64,000 nt of DNA from FEN-33 sp963768775. Lineage in GTDB: Archaea > Thermoplasmatota > Thermoplasmata > Methanomassiliicoccales > UBA472. The stretch's first letter is position 1. Each line of letters begins with the position of its first letter. A program made the translations under genes and the position numbers. The notes beneath the pieces are model-generated. The model saw only the letters and a program-made list of their open reading frames with translations. It did no database searches and was not told the origin of the DNA. Of the stretch, positions 16,903-28,355 are shown one piece after another. The DNA is taken from assembly GCA_963768775.1 (NCBI GenBank), contig CAVYIY010000008.1:62001-126000 (forward strand), in the 5' to 3' direction.

Positions 16903-18770
16903 TCATTTCGAAGCCAGCAGCTTCGAGATCTCCTTCCTCAGCAGCTCCGACGCGGTCTTGCCGTCGACCTTCCCCCGGAGCTTCTCCATGACCGGGGCCA
17001 TGAGCGGGCCCTGCGCCGCCAAGCCCTTCTCGCGCACAAGCGGTTCCTTCTCCTTCACTATGGCGGCGATGATCGACCTCGCCTCGTCGGCATCCACCTT
17101 CTGCAGCCCGAGCGACTTGACCGCCTCCTTGGCGCTGGCGCCCTCCACCATCTTCCTCAGCACCGCCGGCATCGCCTCCTTGACGAAAGTCCCTTGATGC
17201 AGCTCTTGGAAAGCCTCTATCAGCCTATCCTCGCTCAGCTTGGAGACGTCCACCCCTTCCTTCTCCAGCTCCGGCAGCGTGCTCAGGAGGGTGCGTGCGG
17301 CCACCGCGGCCAGATCGAACTTGCTCGAGATCTCCTCGAACACTTCCTCATATCCGTCCCGCACGATCTGGAAGGCCTGCTGCTGGTGCACACCGTAGCG
17401 CGCCACGAAGCGGACCGCCTTCAGCTCCGGCATCTCCGGCAGTCGGGAATATATCTCCTTCAGGCGGCTGGCATGGATCGGTATCGGCTTGACATCCGTC
17501 TCCGGATACATGCGGCTGGCGCCTGGCAGTGGGCGGCTGTAGACGGTGCTGCCATCGGGCAGCGGGTCCCGGGTCTCCTCCGGCACGCCGAGCACCGAAT
17601 GGTTCGCCCTCTCCACGGCGACGCGGAGGGCCGCCTCGGCCCGGGAAGCCTCGTCCGCGCATAATGCGAAGGCCTTCCCGTCCTCGAGGCCCAGAGCCTT
17701 CCTTATCGCTCCAACGTCCGCATCCGTGATCCCATACGCCGGAAGCTCGTCGGAATGGAATATCCCCTGCACCCCTCTGGTCCTGGCGTGCTGCGCCATC
17801 TCCGCCCCCAGCCGCAGCTTGCCGTCCGCTGAGCGCATGACGCCCTCGAAGCCGGGGAGGGCGACCCCGACCACCTTCCCTCCCTTCGAGAGCGCCAAGG
17901 CCACCACCTTGGACTTGCACTCCTTGAGCGCCAAAGTCAGGTCGACCACTTCGGCCGCGGATGGCCTGGTCTCCCGCTCGTTCAGGATGTGCTGTATCGT
18001 GAGCAGGCTGCGCTGCCTCTCGATCTCTTTCTCCACGTACAATGGCAGCAGGCGCAGCTCCTGCACTCCCTTGATCTCCACCCTCGCCCCTCCGGGGATG
18101 GATATGTTCAGGTCCTCGCGTATCGTGCCGATGCCCCGCTTCACCCTCTTGGTCGCCCGCAGCATCGAGCCTAGGCGGGCCGCGACCTCCCGCACTTCCT
18201 CCGGCGTGCGCATGTCCGGCCCGGTGGCTATCTCTATCAGACGGGATCCCCAAACGGTCCAGCCGATAGGTGACCTCGGAGCCCTTGGTCTCGACCTTGC
18301 GCGCCGCGTCCTCCTCCAGGCATATCGACTGGATGGCGATGCGCTTCCCGTTCACCTCGATGAAGCCGTCCATCGCCACCAACGCGGTGCGCTGGAAGCC
18401 GGCGGTGTTCGAGCCGTCGATGACGATCTTGCGCATGAAATGGACTTCGTCCACGGCCTTGCGCATGCATCAGCGATGCGACCGTCAACGTGATGTCCAT
18501 GGCGTCCTCGTCCGCGTCGTGCGGCGGCTCCTCGTCCGCATCGACCAGGCAGCTGACGCTCCTCGGGGCCTGGTAGCGGAAGCGCATCCTCCGCTCCGCC
18601 TGGACCAGCGCCGCGCGGTCGATCTCTCCCATCTCGCTCTGCGTCGGCCGCAGGCGCCGGAGCAGGGTGACGCCCTCCTCCTCGACCAGGCGGGTCTCGC
18701 AGGAGCAGAACAGCTTCTTGGTGTCGAGCTGCTGGTGGATCTCGATGCCACAGATCATCTCCTCAGTCAT
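16903..18770 (-). CDS. gatE: Glutamyl-tRNA(Gln) amidotransferase subunit E, frameshifted
   Basis: The N-terminal GIEIHQQLDT and the long C-terminal part with GatB-like and YqeY-like helical domains identify GatE. It phosphorylates Glu-tRNA(Gln) and, with GatD, converts it to Gln-tRNA(Gln). The protein is spread over three frames, with breaks near 18462 and 18243. Correcting one base at each gives a continuous product of about 622 residues. Because this function is essential where GlnRS is absent, sequence error is the likely cause. The start overlaps gatD by 8 bp. Confidence 0.88.
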
Positions 18771-20091
18771 CGATCTCCCTCCGTTGCGAGAGCTCTCCCC
18801 TGAGATTGGTGGTCATCAGTTTGCGCAGCTCTCTTTCGCCATTGGTGTTGGCGATGCCCCACATCAGCTTGATGAGCGCGGTCTCCGGCAACATGTCCCC
18901 GCCAGACATCACCCCAGCGGTGAGCAGGTCCCTGCCGGTATAGTAGACGTTCAGGTTGACGCTGCCGTACAGGCACTGAGAGGTCATCACCACCGGGATG
19001 CCCTGGTCCACCGTCCGCTTCAGCACCTTGACCATGTCCGCGGAGACGTGCCCGAGCCCGCTGCCGGCGATGACCACTCCCTTCTGGCTCACCAGGAGCT
19101 TCTCGAATGCCGGGGGGGACATGCCCGGGTAGAAATAGACCAGCGCCACCTCCTCCTCCATGTCCGGCTTGAACGCGACCTTGGCCGACGACTTCTTGCG
19201 ATAGCTGGAATTGAACTTGATGCCCCCCTCGAAGTCTATCGATGCCACTGGCGGCTCGTTGACGCTCTCGAAGGCATCGCGGCGCGAAGTATGCATCTTG
19301 CGCACCCTCGTCCCCCGGTGCACCGCCGCCAAGGTATCGGAGCTGGTCTGGTGCATCAGAATGAAGACCTCGGCGGCGTCGCTCTGCACGCAGAACCGTG
19401 CCGAGGCGAGCAGATTGGTGTACGCGTCCGAAGAAGGGCGATCGGAGGAACGCTGCGCTCCGACCAGCAACACTGAGCGGGGGAGCGATTCGAGCATAAA
19501 GCTGAGCGCCGCAGAGGTGTAGCCCATGGTATCCGTGCCATGGGGGATGATGCATCCTTCGTCCCCAGAGTTCAATTGGTCGACGACCGCCCCCGCCAGC
19601 TGCTGCCAGCTCTTGACGTTCATGTTCTCGCTGAAGATGGAGAAGAGCACCCGCGCCTTGACGTTGCAGATGTCGGCCATCTCCGGGACGGTGGCCACCA
19701 GGTCCTCGGCCGACAGCGCCGGGTGCACCGCGCCGGTGCGGTAGTCGACGTACGAGGCGATCGTACCGCCGGTGCCGATCACCGCTACGTTCTTCTTGCC
19801 CGGGTCTGCCACCCTCGCCTTGAAGTGGCGCTCCTTCTTCTCCACCTTCTTGACGACGGCCACTTTCGAACCTTCGGACAGCCGGACGCCAATGTTGTAG
19901 CCGCTCTTCAGCTTGAGGACGACCGTGTCCGGGTCAGAGAAATCGTGATGGGGCATCAGGATGCCAGAGCGCTCCGTGCCATCGGTTACAACCTTGATCA
20001 TGTCGCCTTCTTCGGCCTTCTCTGCCTTCAGAAGCTCGGAAACGGAGCGCGCGTAGGTCATCGTTCTCCCGGCCGAGAGATGCCATTTCAT
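18763..20091 (-). CDS. gatD: Glutamyl-tRNA(Gln) amidotransferase subunit D
   Basis: The 442-residue protein has an N-terminal Tudor-like beta domain and an L-asparaginase-like domain. The domain has GTGGTIAS with its nucleophile Thr and a second active-site region HGTDTM. GatD releases ammonia from glutamine for GatE. The frame is intact. An internal ATG at 20061 is an alternative start. The ATGACTGA overlap with gatE marks a two-gene operon. Confidence 0.93.
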   Translation of the reverse strand: MKWHLSAGRTMTYARSVSELLKAEKAEEGDMIKVVTDGTERSGILMPHHDFSDPDTVVLKLKSGYNIGVRLSEGSKVAVVKKVEKKERHFKARVADPGKKNVAVIGTGGTIASYVDYRTGAVHPALSAEDLVATVPEMADICNVKARVLFSIFSENMNVKSWQQLAGAVVDQLNSGDEGCIIPHGTDTMGYTSAALSFMLESLPRSVLLVGAQRSSDRPSSDAYTNLLASARFCVQSDAAEVFILMHQTSSDTLAAVHRGTRVRKMHTSRRDAFESVNEPPVASIDFEGGIKFNSSYRKKSSAKVAFKPDMEEEVALVYFYPGMSPPAFEKLLVSQKGVVIAGSGLGHVSADMVKVLKRTVDQGIPVVMTSQCLYGSVNLNVYYTGRDLLTAGVMSGGDMLPETALIKLMWGIANTNGERELRKLMTTNLRGELSQRREIDD

Positions 20092-20162
20092 CCATATGTG
20101 CTTTTTCTGCTCGGGAGGGTCATAATAACACGGGCCTGGGCGTCCAGCATTTGCTCTGACAG

Positions 20163-20200
20163 GAAAAAGAAATAAAAGAAATAGGGGAAAAGATTTGGAA
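20163..20200 (-). terminator. Pyrimidine-rich terminator after the giant surface protein
   Basis: On the minus strand, downstream of the stop at 20213, the sequence reads as repeated T3-T5 clusters (CTTTTCC, TTTCTTTTATTTC, TTTTTCC). This fits an archaeal T-rich terminator and separates the gene from gatD. Confidence 0.5.
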
Positions 20201-20212
20201 AAGGGGTTTGCA

Positions 20213-23200
20213 TCACTTCTTGCGGGTGAGCAAGAATATCGCTGCCAGTATCATCACCAAGGCAACTGCGCCCATGATGATCGCTGGACCCCAGTTGAAC
20301 TCGGTGACGACAACCTTCAGGTCGAGGTTGGTGTTGTCGGTCAGGTTCGTCGAGGCCTGTACGGTCGTTCCACCGATGTCCGCAGAGACCTTGTATGGGG
20401 TCATGCTGTTGTCAGTTGTGCCGTCTGCGTTCTTGATGTAGGACACAAGCTCGAATGCCGCGGTTCCGTTGGCATCGCTCTGAGCCTGGGTTACCAGCGT
20501 TCCGGCGGCATCGAATACCATCACTGTCACGTTGACAGCGTTCTTGCCGTCCTTGTCCATCGTGTGGGCAATCAGATCGAATCTGATGACCACGCCGGAC
20601 ACCAGGGTAACCGTTGTTGGTCCGTTCGCAGTTACGTGCTCTGACACAATCGGAGTCACCCAAGAGGCGTGACCTGGATAGCTGGTCATTGGCACGTCGG
20701 TGAGGTTCGCCGATACCAGGTACGGATTCGCCGGGACCTTGCCCGAGGAATCCATCACGTAGGCTTCGATGTACACCACTGTCATGCCATTGGAGTCAGT
20801 CGTCCTGCTCACTTCACCTACCGTTACCGGCACATTGGCCAGCACGGCCCCCCACGGGTCCTTCACGACGACCGTCAGCTTCTCCCAGACGTCCAGCATG
20901 GAGGTGTCTTCCACCTTTACCTTGCCGAAGGTGCTGTCCGTGACCGTGACTGTGGAGCCATCGATCGCGTAGATGCTGAAGTCCATCGCCTTCAGGGTGG
21001 TCGAGCCGATGGTCGCCGTCGAGTTATCCAGGAAGACCGCGTCGTCCAGGACATCGATGCTGCCACCGTTCATGACCACGTGGGAGTTCGTCGCGACGAT
21101 ACCATCATACACCGGGACTGGGAGCGACATGTTGCGTACGATGTTGCTCGCATCCATGTATGGTAGGATGATGGTGTTCTGCCTGATGTCATCACCGAAG
21201 GTCAGGTCCGTGTTGACGACATGGACCGCAGTGGACAGCATACCGAACTGGTTGCCGCTTGATCTCACCGTTGAATCGACCGCGTAGAGACCGACGTGGC
21301 CAACAATGATGCCCTGTATCATGCCCGGACTGAAGCTCATACCTAGCGCAGGCAGGAAGATGTCCGAGTTCATGTCAAAGCCTTGCAGCAAGGGCACGTA
21401 CTGGGCGATCACCTGTATTAGCTGGGTATAGCCGATTTGGTTGTCCTGTATGGAGACATTGCTGTTCCTCACGTAGATCTCGATGTGGTTCAACAGTAGG
21501 AGGTTGTCGTGGATCCTGCCGGTCATCTTCTCGGCGAAGATGCCCGCCTCAGTGTTCAAGGCGATCACATTATCGGTCACCTGTTCCAGAGTGGCGTTGA
21601 CCGCGTAGATGCCGCGGTTGTTGTCCACGATCAAGCAGTCAGTAATCACTGGGGCTGCTGAACTCCCTTCCACGAAGATACCGTTGCGCGGGTTGCTCGC
21701 TATGGTGCAAGACCGGATCACCGGCGCACAATCCACGATGTGGATACCGTTGCGCACGTTCTCAGTGATCGTGCTCATCTCGATCGTCGCGTTGGATGTC
21801 GCGCCAAGGAGGAGTTCGAGAGCACCGGAGACTTCGGTGTTGGACATTGCCAGCCTACCGTATACGTCGAACAGATAGAAGTCGCCGTATATGGAGGCAT
21901 CAAGTCCCCCGAGCACTGCCAACTCGAATTGGGCGTCGACAGTTGTCAAGGCACCGCCTTCCAGCACCATTATCACCGATTGTTCACCCATGGAACCAGA
22001 AATGACGATGAAGTCCACCCCGTTGAGCACTAGGGAGCCGCCCGACATGACCGTTAGGTCGCCGTAGAACAGCACATCGTTGCGCTCCACCGAGGATGCA
22101 GCATCTACATTCCAAGTCACGAATGAATCGTTCACTTCGATACCGAACTCACCGTTGTCAGCGAACATGCCGTTGACGATCGTCAGGGCATATGTGTTGA
22201 TTACGAGCAGTCCGTCGAGGCCGTTGTTCTTCACTTCGTTATTGGCGAAGGTTACTGTGTCGCTGTCCTCGATGACTACGCCCATATACGCGCTGCCGCT
22301 GAAGACGTTGTTCGCGATGGTCGCTGTGTCAACGTAGAAGTACGCTCCGTCGCCCAGAGATCCAGTAACCATGTTCCAGGTGAAGACCAGGTCATAGACG
22401 TAATCGAACTCGACGCCTTGGCCGAATCCGGTCACTTCATTGCCCTTTACGACTACTAACGTCGCACTGTCAACATCGATGCCATATCCATCGCTTGTTG
22501 GCTGGGCGGACATGACATTGTTCATGATGTTGGCGTTGGTGATATCGGTCAAGTCCACTCCACCATACATCATTGACATGGTGTTGTTCTCGATGAAGAC
22601 GTTCGAAGCTCCGTTGGCCTCGACACCATAGTAGGAGACGTTGGTCATCTCGTTGTTGAGGACATATAGCCAGTTGATGTTGTTGACCTCGACTCCACTG
22701 TCCCCAAGGTTCGTGAGGGTGTTGTTGGAGACGGTCAGGTAGTACGAGGTGCTCTCACCATAGAGATAGACACCGGAAGCTCCGATGTTCTCGAAGGTGT
22801 TATTCGTGATCAGCACGTCGTACAGATACACTGCATGAATTCCGTCAGAGCCAACGTTCCTTATCGTGTTGCCTTGGATGGTCATGGATCCAGCGTCTTC
22901 GATGAAGATGCCTTCCGCTTCGTTCGTCTCTGCGGAGCCAGCACCTTCGATGGTGTTGTTCTCGACCATTCCGGATCCACTGAGCCACATGCCATTCCCG
23001 GTCACGCCAGTGATGGTGTTCTCAAGGATGTTCATGCCGTTTGCCGTGGCGTCGATTCCGTCCTGGACTTCGGACACAACGTTCTGCACTATGTCGAGCT
23101 GCACGACAACATCCGCAGAGATACCGACATCGGTGCCTGTCACGGTGTTGTTGACGATCATTACCGTTCCACTCAGATCGACATACCAGACGTTCTCGTC

Positions 23201-26200
23201 ACCAGGCTGCACGGTGACCTCGATCCCAGTGCCTCCGTAGCCGGAGACGTTGTTGTTGGTGATCACCACATCCGCATTGACCGCAGCCCATGGGTAGTAG
23301 TCGATGTTGTGCGAGGCGGCGATGGCGTCAACGGAGATGCCGAGGTCGCTGATGCCGGTCAACATGTTGTCCGTCACCATTACCTTGGCCATCACCGACG
23401 CTTGGCTCATCCCACCGGTAGCATCGGAACTCTGATCGATTACTATGCCAGAGTTGCCGTAGATGCTGTTGCCCGTGACATTGAGGTTCACTAGCATCAA
23501 TGCGTTGGGCTGGTCGTAGAAGCGCAGGTCCAAAGTCGAAGCCGATGCTCCGTTCGCAACGTAGATGCCAGTGCCATACCAGTCTGCATTGATCGTGTTG
23601 TTGACGATGGTCACAGGCACGTCGGACATCGCAGTGGCCATGCTGACCGCCGCTGAGACGTAGGATTCTACATCGATGCCATATCCATCCCAATAAACGT
23701 CTACCCGGTTGTCGAGCACGTTTACCGGTCCGGTGATCGAGGCATAGGCGTTGGTGAACACACCATACGCGTCCTCAGTTGCAGCAACATCGGTCTCTAC
23801 GTAGATGCCCTCGTAGCCAGCTTGGACTGTGTTGTTGATGACCTCGACGTCGATGGCCATTGTTGCATTCGAGTCCACTACCTGCTCATATGGCGGGAAG
23901 TAGTGCGCGAAGACAGCGCCGGTCTCAAGATAGACATCGATGCCATCGGCGTAGGTGTAGATCTCGTTGTCCCGTATCAGGGTGTCGACGTTCGATACTA
24001 CATCGCCGAACAGGTTGCTCGCAGACGCATTGACGGCGACGGATATTCCGTTACCGAATCCACTGATCATGTTGTCAGTGGCGGTCACATCCACGTTCAA
24101 CAATCCTGCGCCATTTCCATCGTTAAGGGCTTGCATGACAGCGAGGCCTAGTCCGTTGCCGCCACCATACCAGGAGTCCAAGGTGTTATTGACGAAGTTC
24201 ACGCTGACCGTTGAGTCTAGCATTCCATCTACCGGGTTCGCCAGTGACTCAGCCACTATGACGTTCACTCCCGAGGCCAATGGTGCGTAGTGGGAGGTGA
24301 TCACGTTGTCTGTGACTGATACATCGGTTTGCCCAACCAGGCTAGCTCCGTCGAGCGTTACCATCTCGAGTATGGTCGCCGCGCCGATCGTCGGCTGTCC
24401 CAGCTCGAAGAACTGGTCCACGGGGCCTTCGCTTAATATGTTGCCCGCGACCGATGCGGTGTGAACGATCTGGTTGCCGCTGATATTAGATTCGAAGACA
24501 AGGATATCGTTCAGCATTCCGAGATTCATATCGATCGAGATATCGCCCAGATACGGCACTGTGAGGCCAGTCATGGAGCTCAACAGCCATGGGTCAATCT
24601 CGCCCGTGAAGTTGTTGTTCTCTATTACGTCGGTCTCTTGGATGCTCCATGCCACATCATCTGCCATCACGACGGTCGCGATTGCCATGATGCCCACATG
24701 GGTTCCGTCATTCTGTGCGAATGTCTTATCGCTGGTATAGTCCGCAGTTACATTCTGTTCCGCGTCAGAGATGACTGACACGATCGCCGAGGTCATGATC
24801 ACTTGATTGAAGTGGTTCATTTCCACGACGAACGAGTCGACTCCACCGAGACTAGGCGCATCGAACAGTACGACGGCCGCCGTCGCGATAGTGTCGAAGG
24901 AACAGTCTGTCACTGTAGCAGTCATTACATTGTCCAGCGCAGCTGCCACAAACGCCCCCATCACCTGTGAGGTGGCGTATATGAAGCTGAATTCTGACCC
25001 TTGCAGGTCAATGCTGGACGAGCCTTCTTCTGCGACCAACAGCACGCCTCCGCCCAAATAGTGGCTGAAGGATGAGCTATCTATCGTAGCGACCATGTTC
25101 CCGCCCGCGATGGCGAAGATTGCCGCGCCGTTAGAGAACATTTCTGTGGTGAAGAAGACGCTCTGGAAGTCCATATCTAGGGCGTTCAACCCGAGGATCT
25201 CCAGGTTCCAGTTCGGTCCGTTGTACATGTTGATACCGAAGTCGTTGTTGGAAAGGAGAGAGGCTTCCGTTATCACCCCATCCATCATCGCGTAGCGGAA
25301 CTCTACTCCGCCATTCGCGTAGAGGATGACTTCGAACACGTTCGTCAGCTGTGGCTGGCTAGCATCCCAAACGAACCACTGGAATATGACCGCGTTCAAA
25401 TCGCCGTCATACTTGTAGCCCATTCCGTGGAAGTAACCATCCATCGCTGGGTCGTTTGCGCTCCATATCTCTTGTGCTGGAGCGATCAGGTTCGGGCTTT
25501 CCGGGCCGAAGGAGTAGACACTCGACGCGTCCGGTGCTCCATCGGAGCCAAACGCCAGCCAGCCGTTCAGGGACATATTCAACTCAGTGTATGTTACCCC
25601 GTTGAAAGCAAAGCCGAATGGCAATGTGGCTGTCATGCTCTGGTCTGTGGTCCAGTTGCCCGCTTCTGGCTGTATGATTTTATACTGTCCCTCGGACATT
25701 GATGGATAGAACAATTGCGCGTTCTCGGCGATCTGCCCGTCGAAGATGCTGTTTCCCACATTCAGTGTGATGTTAGCACTCGCGTTCAGGTCCATGCCAA
25801 GTACTTCCTGTCCGAGGAAGCTGCTGTCGACAACGTTCGCATCGAGATCGTTGGAGGACTCGACCAATATGCCGGTCTCCCCGAACTCGAATGAAGTGGT
25901 GGCGACATCGATGGACACGCTGCCATTGGAGGTAACCAGGTACCAGCCCACATTATTGGCGTCCATCACTGTGTTGTTCGTCGAACTTACCGTTATGTCC
26001 GAGTTGTCGGCGTCCGCGAACAATCCGTACAGGTCTGTGGAACCGAGCACCACGCTGTCGAAGAGAACGTTGATGCCCCCATCGAAGCTGTGAATCTCGA
26101 TACCGATTGTCGCATTTCCGACGAATGAATTATAGATGCTCAGGTCGACCTCACCCATCGCATCCAGGTATATTCCGGTGTCCGCGTATCTGACGACGCT

Positions 26201-28288
26201 CGGGTCCAGAACCATAAGGATCCATCCGTTGGGCGCCAGGATGCGGATACCGGTCGAGCTGTTCGTTACCGATGAGTCGGTGACGTCCGCCGTGACATTG
26301 CCATCAGTGCTGAGGGCGAACACTCCGTCGACCGTATCGTTCACGATAACGCTGTCGAACTCTAGGTTGACGTCTGTGACGCCTTGGGCCACAACGCCAT
26401 CAAGGCCGCAACCCAGGATCGATGAGTCAGTCAGACTCAGGCTGACGAAATCGAACTGAGAGTAGAACAACAAGCCAGATCCACCGACTTCTTCGATGTC
26501 GGTCATAATGAGATCCGCCTCGATTGCACCATTGACAGAATCAACGCTGACACCATCATATCCACCGATCACTGTGAGATTATTGGCAGTGAATTCGATG
26601 CTAAGATTGGCCATCACGTTGATGCCGTCATAAGTGGGGTCGGAAAAGACTCCGATGCTTGGGTTCATCTCAATCGTTACATTGCTGATATCGACGACCG
26701 CATTAGCGTTCTCCGCCGCCATGATGATACCTTGGTTCAGGTTCGGGCCAGATATCAATACGTTTACCAGGTCAAGGTTGGCGAGACCATTAATTGAGGT
26801 CATATCGATACCAACTGTCGTGTTGGTGATTGTTGACTCCTCGAGAGATATTGAGCATGCACCAGTTCCGACATTGGCGCCATTGGCCAATGCGTAGATA
26901 CCAGTGGCCGTATCGTTGATGATCAATTGCGTAGCGCTGAAGTCGATTGCCCCGCCGACGAGATAGACACCGTATGCAGGCGGATCAAGGAAGACATCAG
27001 TCATTGTCAAAGCTATCTGATCTGGGGTGCTTACTCCATTCGCGACATATACCCCAGTGACGGCTCCTGCTACCTCAACGCCATCCAATGTCACCGTGGC
27101 GGTATGGTTCGCAGAGATCCAGATCCCTGCTACGCCCATTGAACCGCTCACTCCGACATCAGTGAAGACCGCGTTCACGCCGCCATAGAAGCTGTTGAAC
27201 ACGATGCCAGCATTGTTGCTGATGTTCGTCAGCTCGCAATTGTCGACGGTCGTAACAATATCATTAGTCCAGGATTGGAATCCTAGGCCTTCGATCCCAG
27301 TGTTGTTCAGGGAGATGTTCGAAAGGGTGATATCATTCAAACCATCGCACCATGCCTGGACCCCCGCAATGCTAATACCATCTGCGGTCAATCCATCGAC
27401 CACGAGGACGATGCCAGCAGAATTGGCTCTGACATATACGCCGTAATAAGCGTTGGAGATAGTGACACCTGTAACTGTGACATCAGCTGCTCTTAGGGCT
27501 GTGACCACGGAAACCGCATCATCGACGATGTTGGTGAAACTGGAATCGCTAACCACGATGGTGACTTTACCAAGCCCCGATGTCGAAACGTCAACGGCAT
27601 TGCCATCGACGTTCGTGAAATCGGAGTTGCTGACACCGACGGTGAGATTCCTGTCTACACCAGATATAACAATGCCATTTCCGGCATTGAAGATCGTGAG
27701 GCTGTCTAATGTCATGGCCAGATCGGGGGCGACTGTATTATCACGAACCACGTTGATCGCAGATCCTGAAATGTCATTGAACAATATGTGGTTCAATGTA
27801 ACAACAGAATCAGTGATATCAACGCCAGTAGTCGCATATTCGATATGCGCGCCACTGATGCTGGATGCAGGGCTCATGGCACCATTGAATATTATGCCAT
27901 CCCAATAACCCGCTGAAGGGCTTGTCGCATTGGCCGTGAAGTTTATCGGCCTGTTCACGAGATTAGAAACCGCTATTAGCTGGCCGTTCACGGTGAGACT
28001 CGTCCCAGAATCGAAATAAACATTAGTTCCGTTCTGAATCGTCAACGAACTTGTAGCGTTGACGACGACGTCTCCCGTTACGTAAACGTTGTCTCCCGTG
28101 TGCCAGGTCCCAGAAACTGGGCCTGTCACATAGTGATCTGCGGCACTCGCATTGCTGCTGCTAACTAACAGCAACAGCGCAAAAGCGAACACGAGTATTC
28201 CGAGATAGAGCATTGCTCTTTTTCCCATAGCGCCGCCTATTGCTAGGCTTCGCTCGTTCACAGTTGGCGTATCCATAACACTCGCCAT
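20213..28288 (-). CDS. Giant membrane-anchored cell-surface protein with parallel beta-helix repeats
   Basis: The 2,691-residue product has a signal peptide (hydrophobic core about residues 25-45, cleavage near NASAADHY). Long stretches of NosD/Beta_helix-type repeats (turns such as NNTFENIGASGVYLYG) occupy about 55-855 and 1040-2440. A nidogen-like globular domain (about 863-1030) sits between them. A carboxypeptidase-regulatory or Ig-like module (about 2465-2655) and one C-terminal TM segment ending in TRKK close the protein. N-x-S/T sequons are very frequent, fitting glycosylation by AglB. It probably stands on the outer face as an adhesin or sheath component; the exact role is unknown. 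The frame is uninterrupted over 8 kb. Confidence 0.85.
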   Translation of the reverse strand: MASVMDTPTVNERSLAIGGAMGKRAMLYLGILVFAFALLLLVSSSNASAADHYVTGPVSGTWHTGDNVYVTGDVVVNATSSLTIQNGTNVYFDSGTSLTVNGQLIAVSNLVNRPINFTANATSPSAGYWDGIIFNGAMSPASSISGAHIEYATTGVDITDSVVTLNHILFNDISGSAINVVRDNTVAPDLAMTLDSLTIFNAGNGIVISGVDRNLTVGVSNSDFTNVDGNAVDVSTSGLGKVTIVVSDSSFTNIVDDAVSVVTALRAADVTVTGVTISNAYYGVYVRANSAGIVLVVDGLTADGISIAGVQAWCDGLNDITLSNISLNNTGIEGLGFQSWTNDIVTTVDNCELTNISNNAGIVFNSFYGGVNAVFTDVGVSGSMGVAGIWISANHTATVTLDGVEVAGAVTGVYVANGVSTPDQIALTMTDVFLDPPAYGVYLVGGAIDFSATQLIINDTATGIYALANGANVGTGACSISLEESTITNTTVGIDMTSINGLANLDLVNVLISGPNLNQGIIMAAENANAVVDISNVTIEMNPSIGVFSDPTYDGINVMANLSIEFTANNLTVIGGYDGVSVDSVNGAIEADLIMTDIEEVGGSGLLFYSQFDFVSLSLTDSSILGCGLDGVVAQGVTDVNLEFDSVIVNDTVDGVFALSTDGNVTADVTDSSVTNSSTGIRILAPNGWILMVLDPSVVRYADTGIYLDAMGEVDLSIYNSFVGNATIGIEIHSFDGGINVLFDSVVLGSTDLYGLFADADNSDITVSSTNNTVMDANNVGWYLVTSNGSVSIDVATTSFEFGETGILVESSNDLDANVVDSSFLGQEVLGMDLNASANITLNVGNSIFDGQIAENAQLFYPSMSEGQYKIIQPEAGNWTTDQSMTATLPFGFAFNGVTYTELNMSLNGWLAFGSDGAPDASSVYSFGPESPNLIAPAQEIWSANDPAMDGYFHGMGYKYDGDLNAVIFQWFVWDASQPQLTNVFEVILYANGGVEFRYAMMDGVITEASLLSNNDFGINMYNGPNWNLEILGLNALDMDFQSVFFTTEMFSNGAAIFAIAGGNMVATIDSSSFSHYLGGGVLLVAEEGSSSIDLQGSEFSFIYATSQVMGAFVAAALDNVMTATVTDCSFDTIATAAVVLFDAPSLGGVDSFVVEMNHFNQVIMTSAIVSVISDAEQNVTADYTSDKTFAQNDGTHVGIMAIATVVMADDVAWSIQETDVIENNNFTGEIDPWLLSSMTGLTVPYLGDISIDMNLGMLNDILVFESNISGNQIVHTASVAGNILSEGPVDQFFELGQPTIGAATILEMVTLDGASLVGQTDVSVTDNVITSHYAPLASGVNVIVAESLANPVDGMLDSTVSVNFVNNTLDSWYGGGNGLGLAVMQALNDGNGAGLLNVDVTATDNMISGFGNGISVAVNASASNLFGDVVSNVDTLIRDNEIYTYADGIDVYLETGAVFAHYFPPYEQVVDSNATMAIDVEVINNTVQAGYEGIYVETDVAATEDAYGVFTNAYASITGPVNVLDNRVDVYWDGYGIDVESYVSAAVSMATAMSDVPVTIVNNTINADWYGTGIYVANGASASTLDLRFYDQPNALMLVNLNVTGNSIYGNSGIVIDQSSDATGGMSQASVMAKVMVTDNMLTGISDLGISVDAIAASHNIDYYPWAAVNADVVITNNNVSGYGGTGIEVTVQPGDENVWYVDLSGTVMIVNNTVTGTDVGISADVVVQLDIVQNVVSEVQDGIDATANGMNILENTITGVTGNGMWLSGSGMVENNTIEGAGSAETNEAEGIFIEDAGSMTIQGNTIRNVGSDGIHAVYLYDVLITNNTFENIGASGVYLYGESTSYYLTVSNNTLTNLGDSGVEVNNINWLYVLNNEMTNVSYYGVEANGASNVFIENNTMSMMYGGVDLTDITNANIMNNVMSAQPTSDGYGIDVDSATLVVVKGNEVTGFGQGVEFDYVYDLVFTWNMVTGSLGDGAYFYVDTATIANNVFSGSAYMGVVIEDSDTVTFANNEVKNNGLDGLLVINTYALTIVNGMFADNGEFGIEVNDSFVTWNVDAASSVERNDVLFYGDLTVMSGGSLVLNGVDFIVISGSMGEQSVIMVLEGGALTTVDAQFELAVLGGLDASIYGDFYLFDVYGRLAMSNTEVSGALELLLGATSNATIEMSTITENVRNGIHIVDCAPVIRSCTIASNPRNGIFVEGSSAAPVITDCLIVDNNRGIYAVNATLEQVTDNVIALNTEAGIFAEKMTGRIHDNLLLLNHIEIYVRNSNVSIQDNQIGYTQLIQVIAQYVPLLQGFDMNSDIFLPALGMSFSPGMIQGIIVGHVGLYAVDSTVRSSGNQFGMLSTAVHVVNTDLTFGDDIRQNTIILPYMDASNIVRNMSLPVPVYDGIVATNSHVVMNGGSIDVLDDAVFLDNSTATIGSTTLKAMDFSIYAIDGSTVTVTDSTFGKVKVEDTSMLDVWEKLTVVVKDPWGAVLANVPVTVGEVSRTTDSNGMTVVYIEAYVMDSSGKVPANPYLVSANLTDVPMTSYPGHASWVTPIVSEHVTANGPTTVTLVSGVVIRFDLIAHTMDKDGKNAVNVTVMVFDAAGTLVTQAQSDANGTAAFELVSYIKNADGTTDNSMTPYKVSADIGGTTVQASTNLTDNTNLDLKVVVTEFNWGPAIIMGAVALVMILAAIFLLTRKK

Positions 28289-28355
28289 CTCTCGAAGAGG
28301 TATACTATTTCCTCCCGAACCATTAGTAAAAGGTTTGTGTCACTATGGGGTTTGT

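Noticed and set aside
16903..18770. gatE as a decayed pseudogene
   Set aside because: Both breaks are single-base, flanking sequence is fully conserved, and the partner gatD is intact. Similar breaks occur in other essential genes here, so sequence error is more likely.
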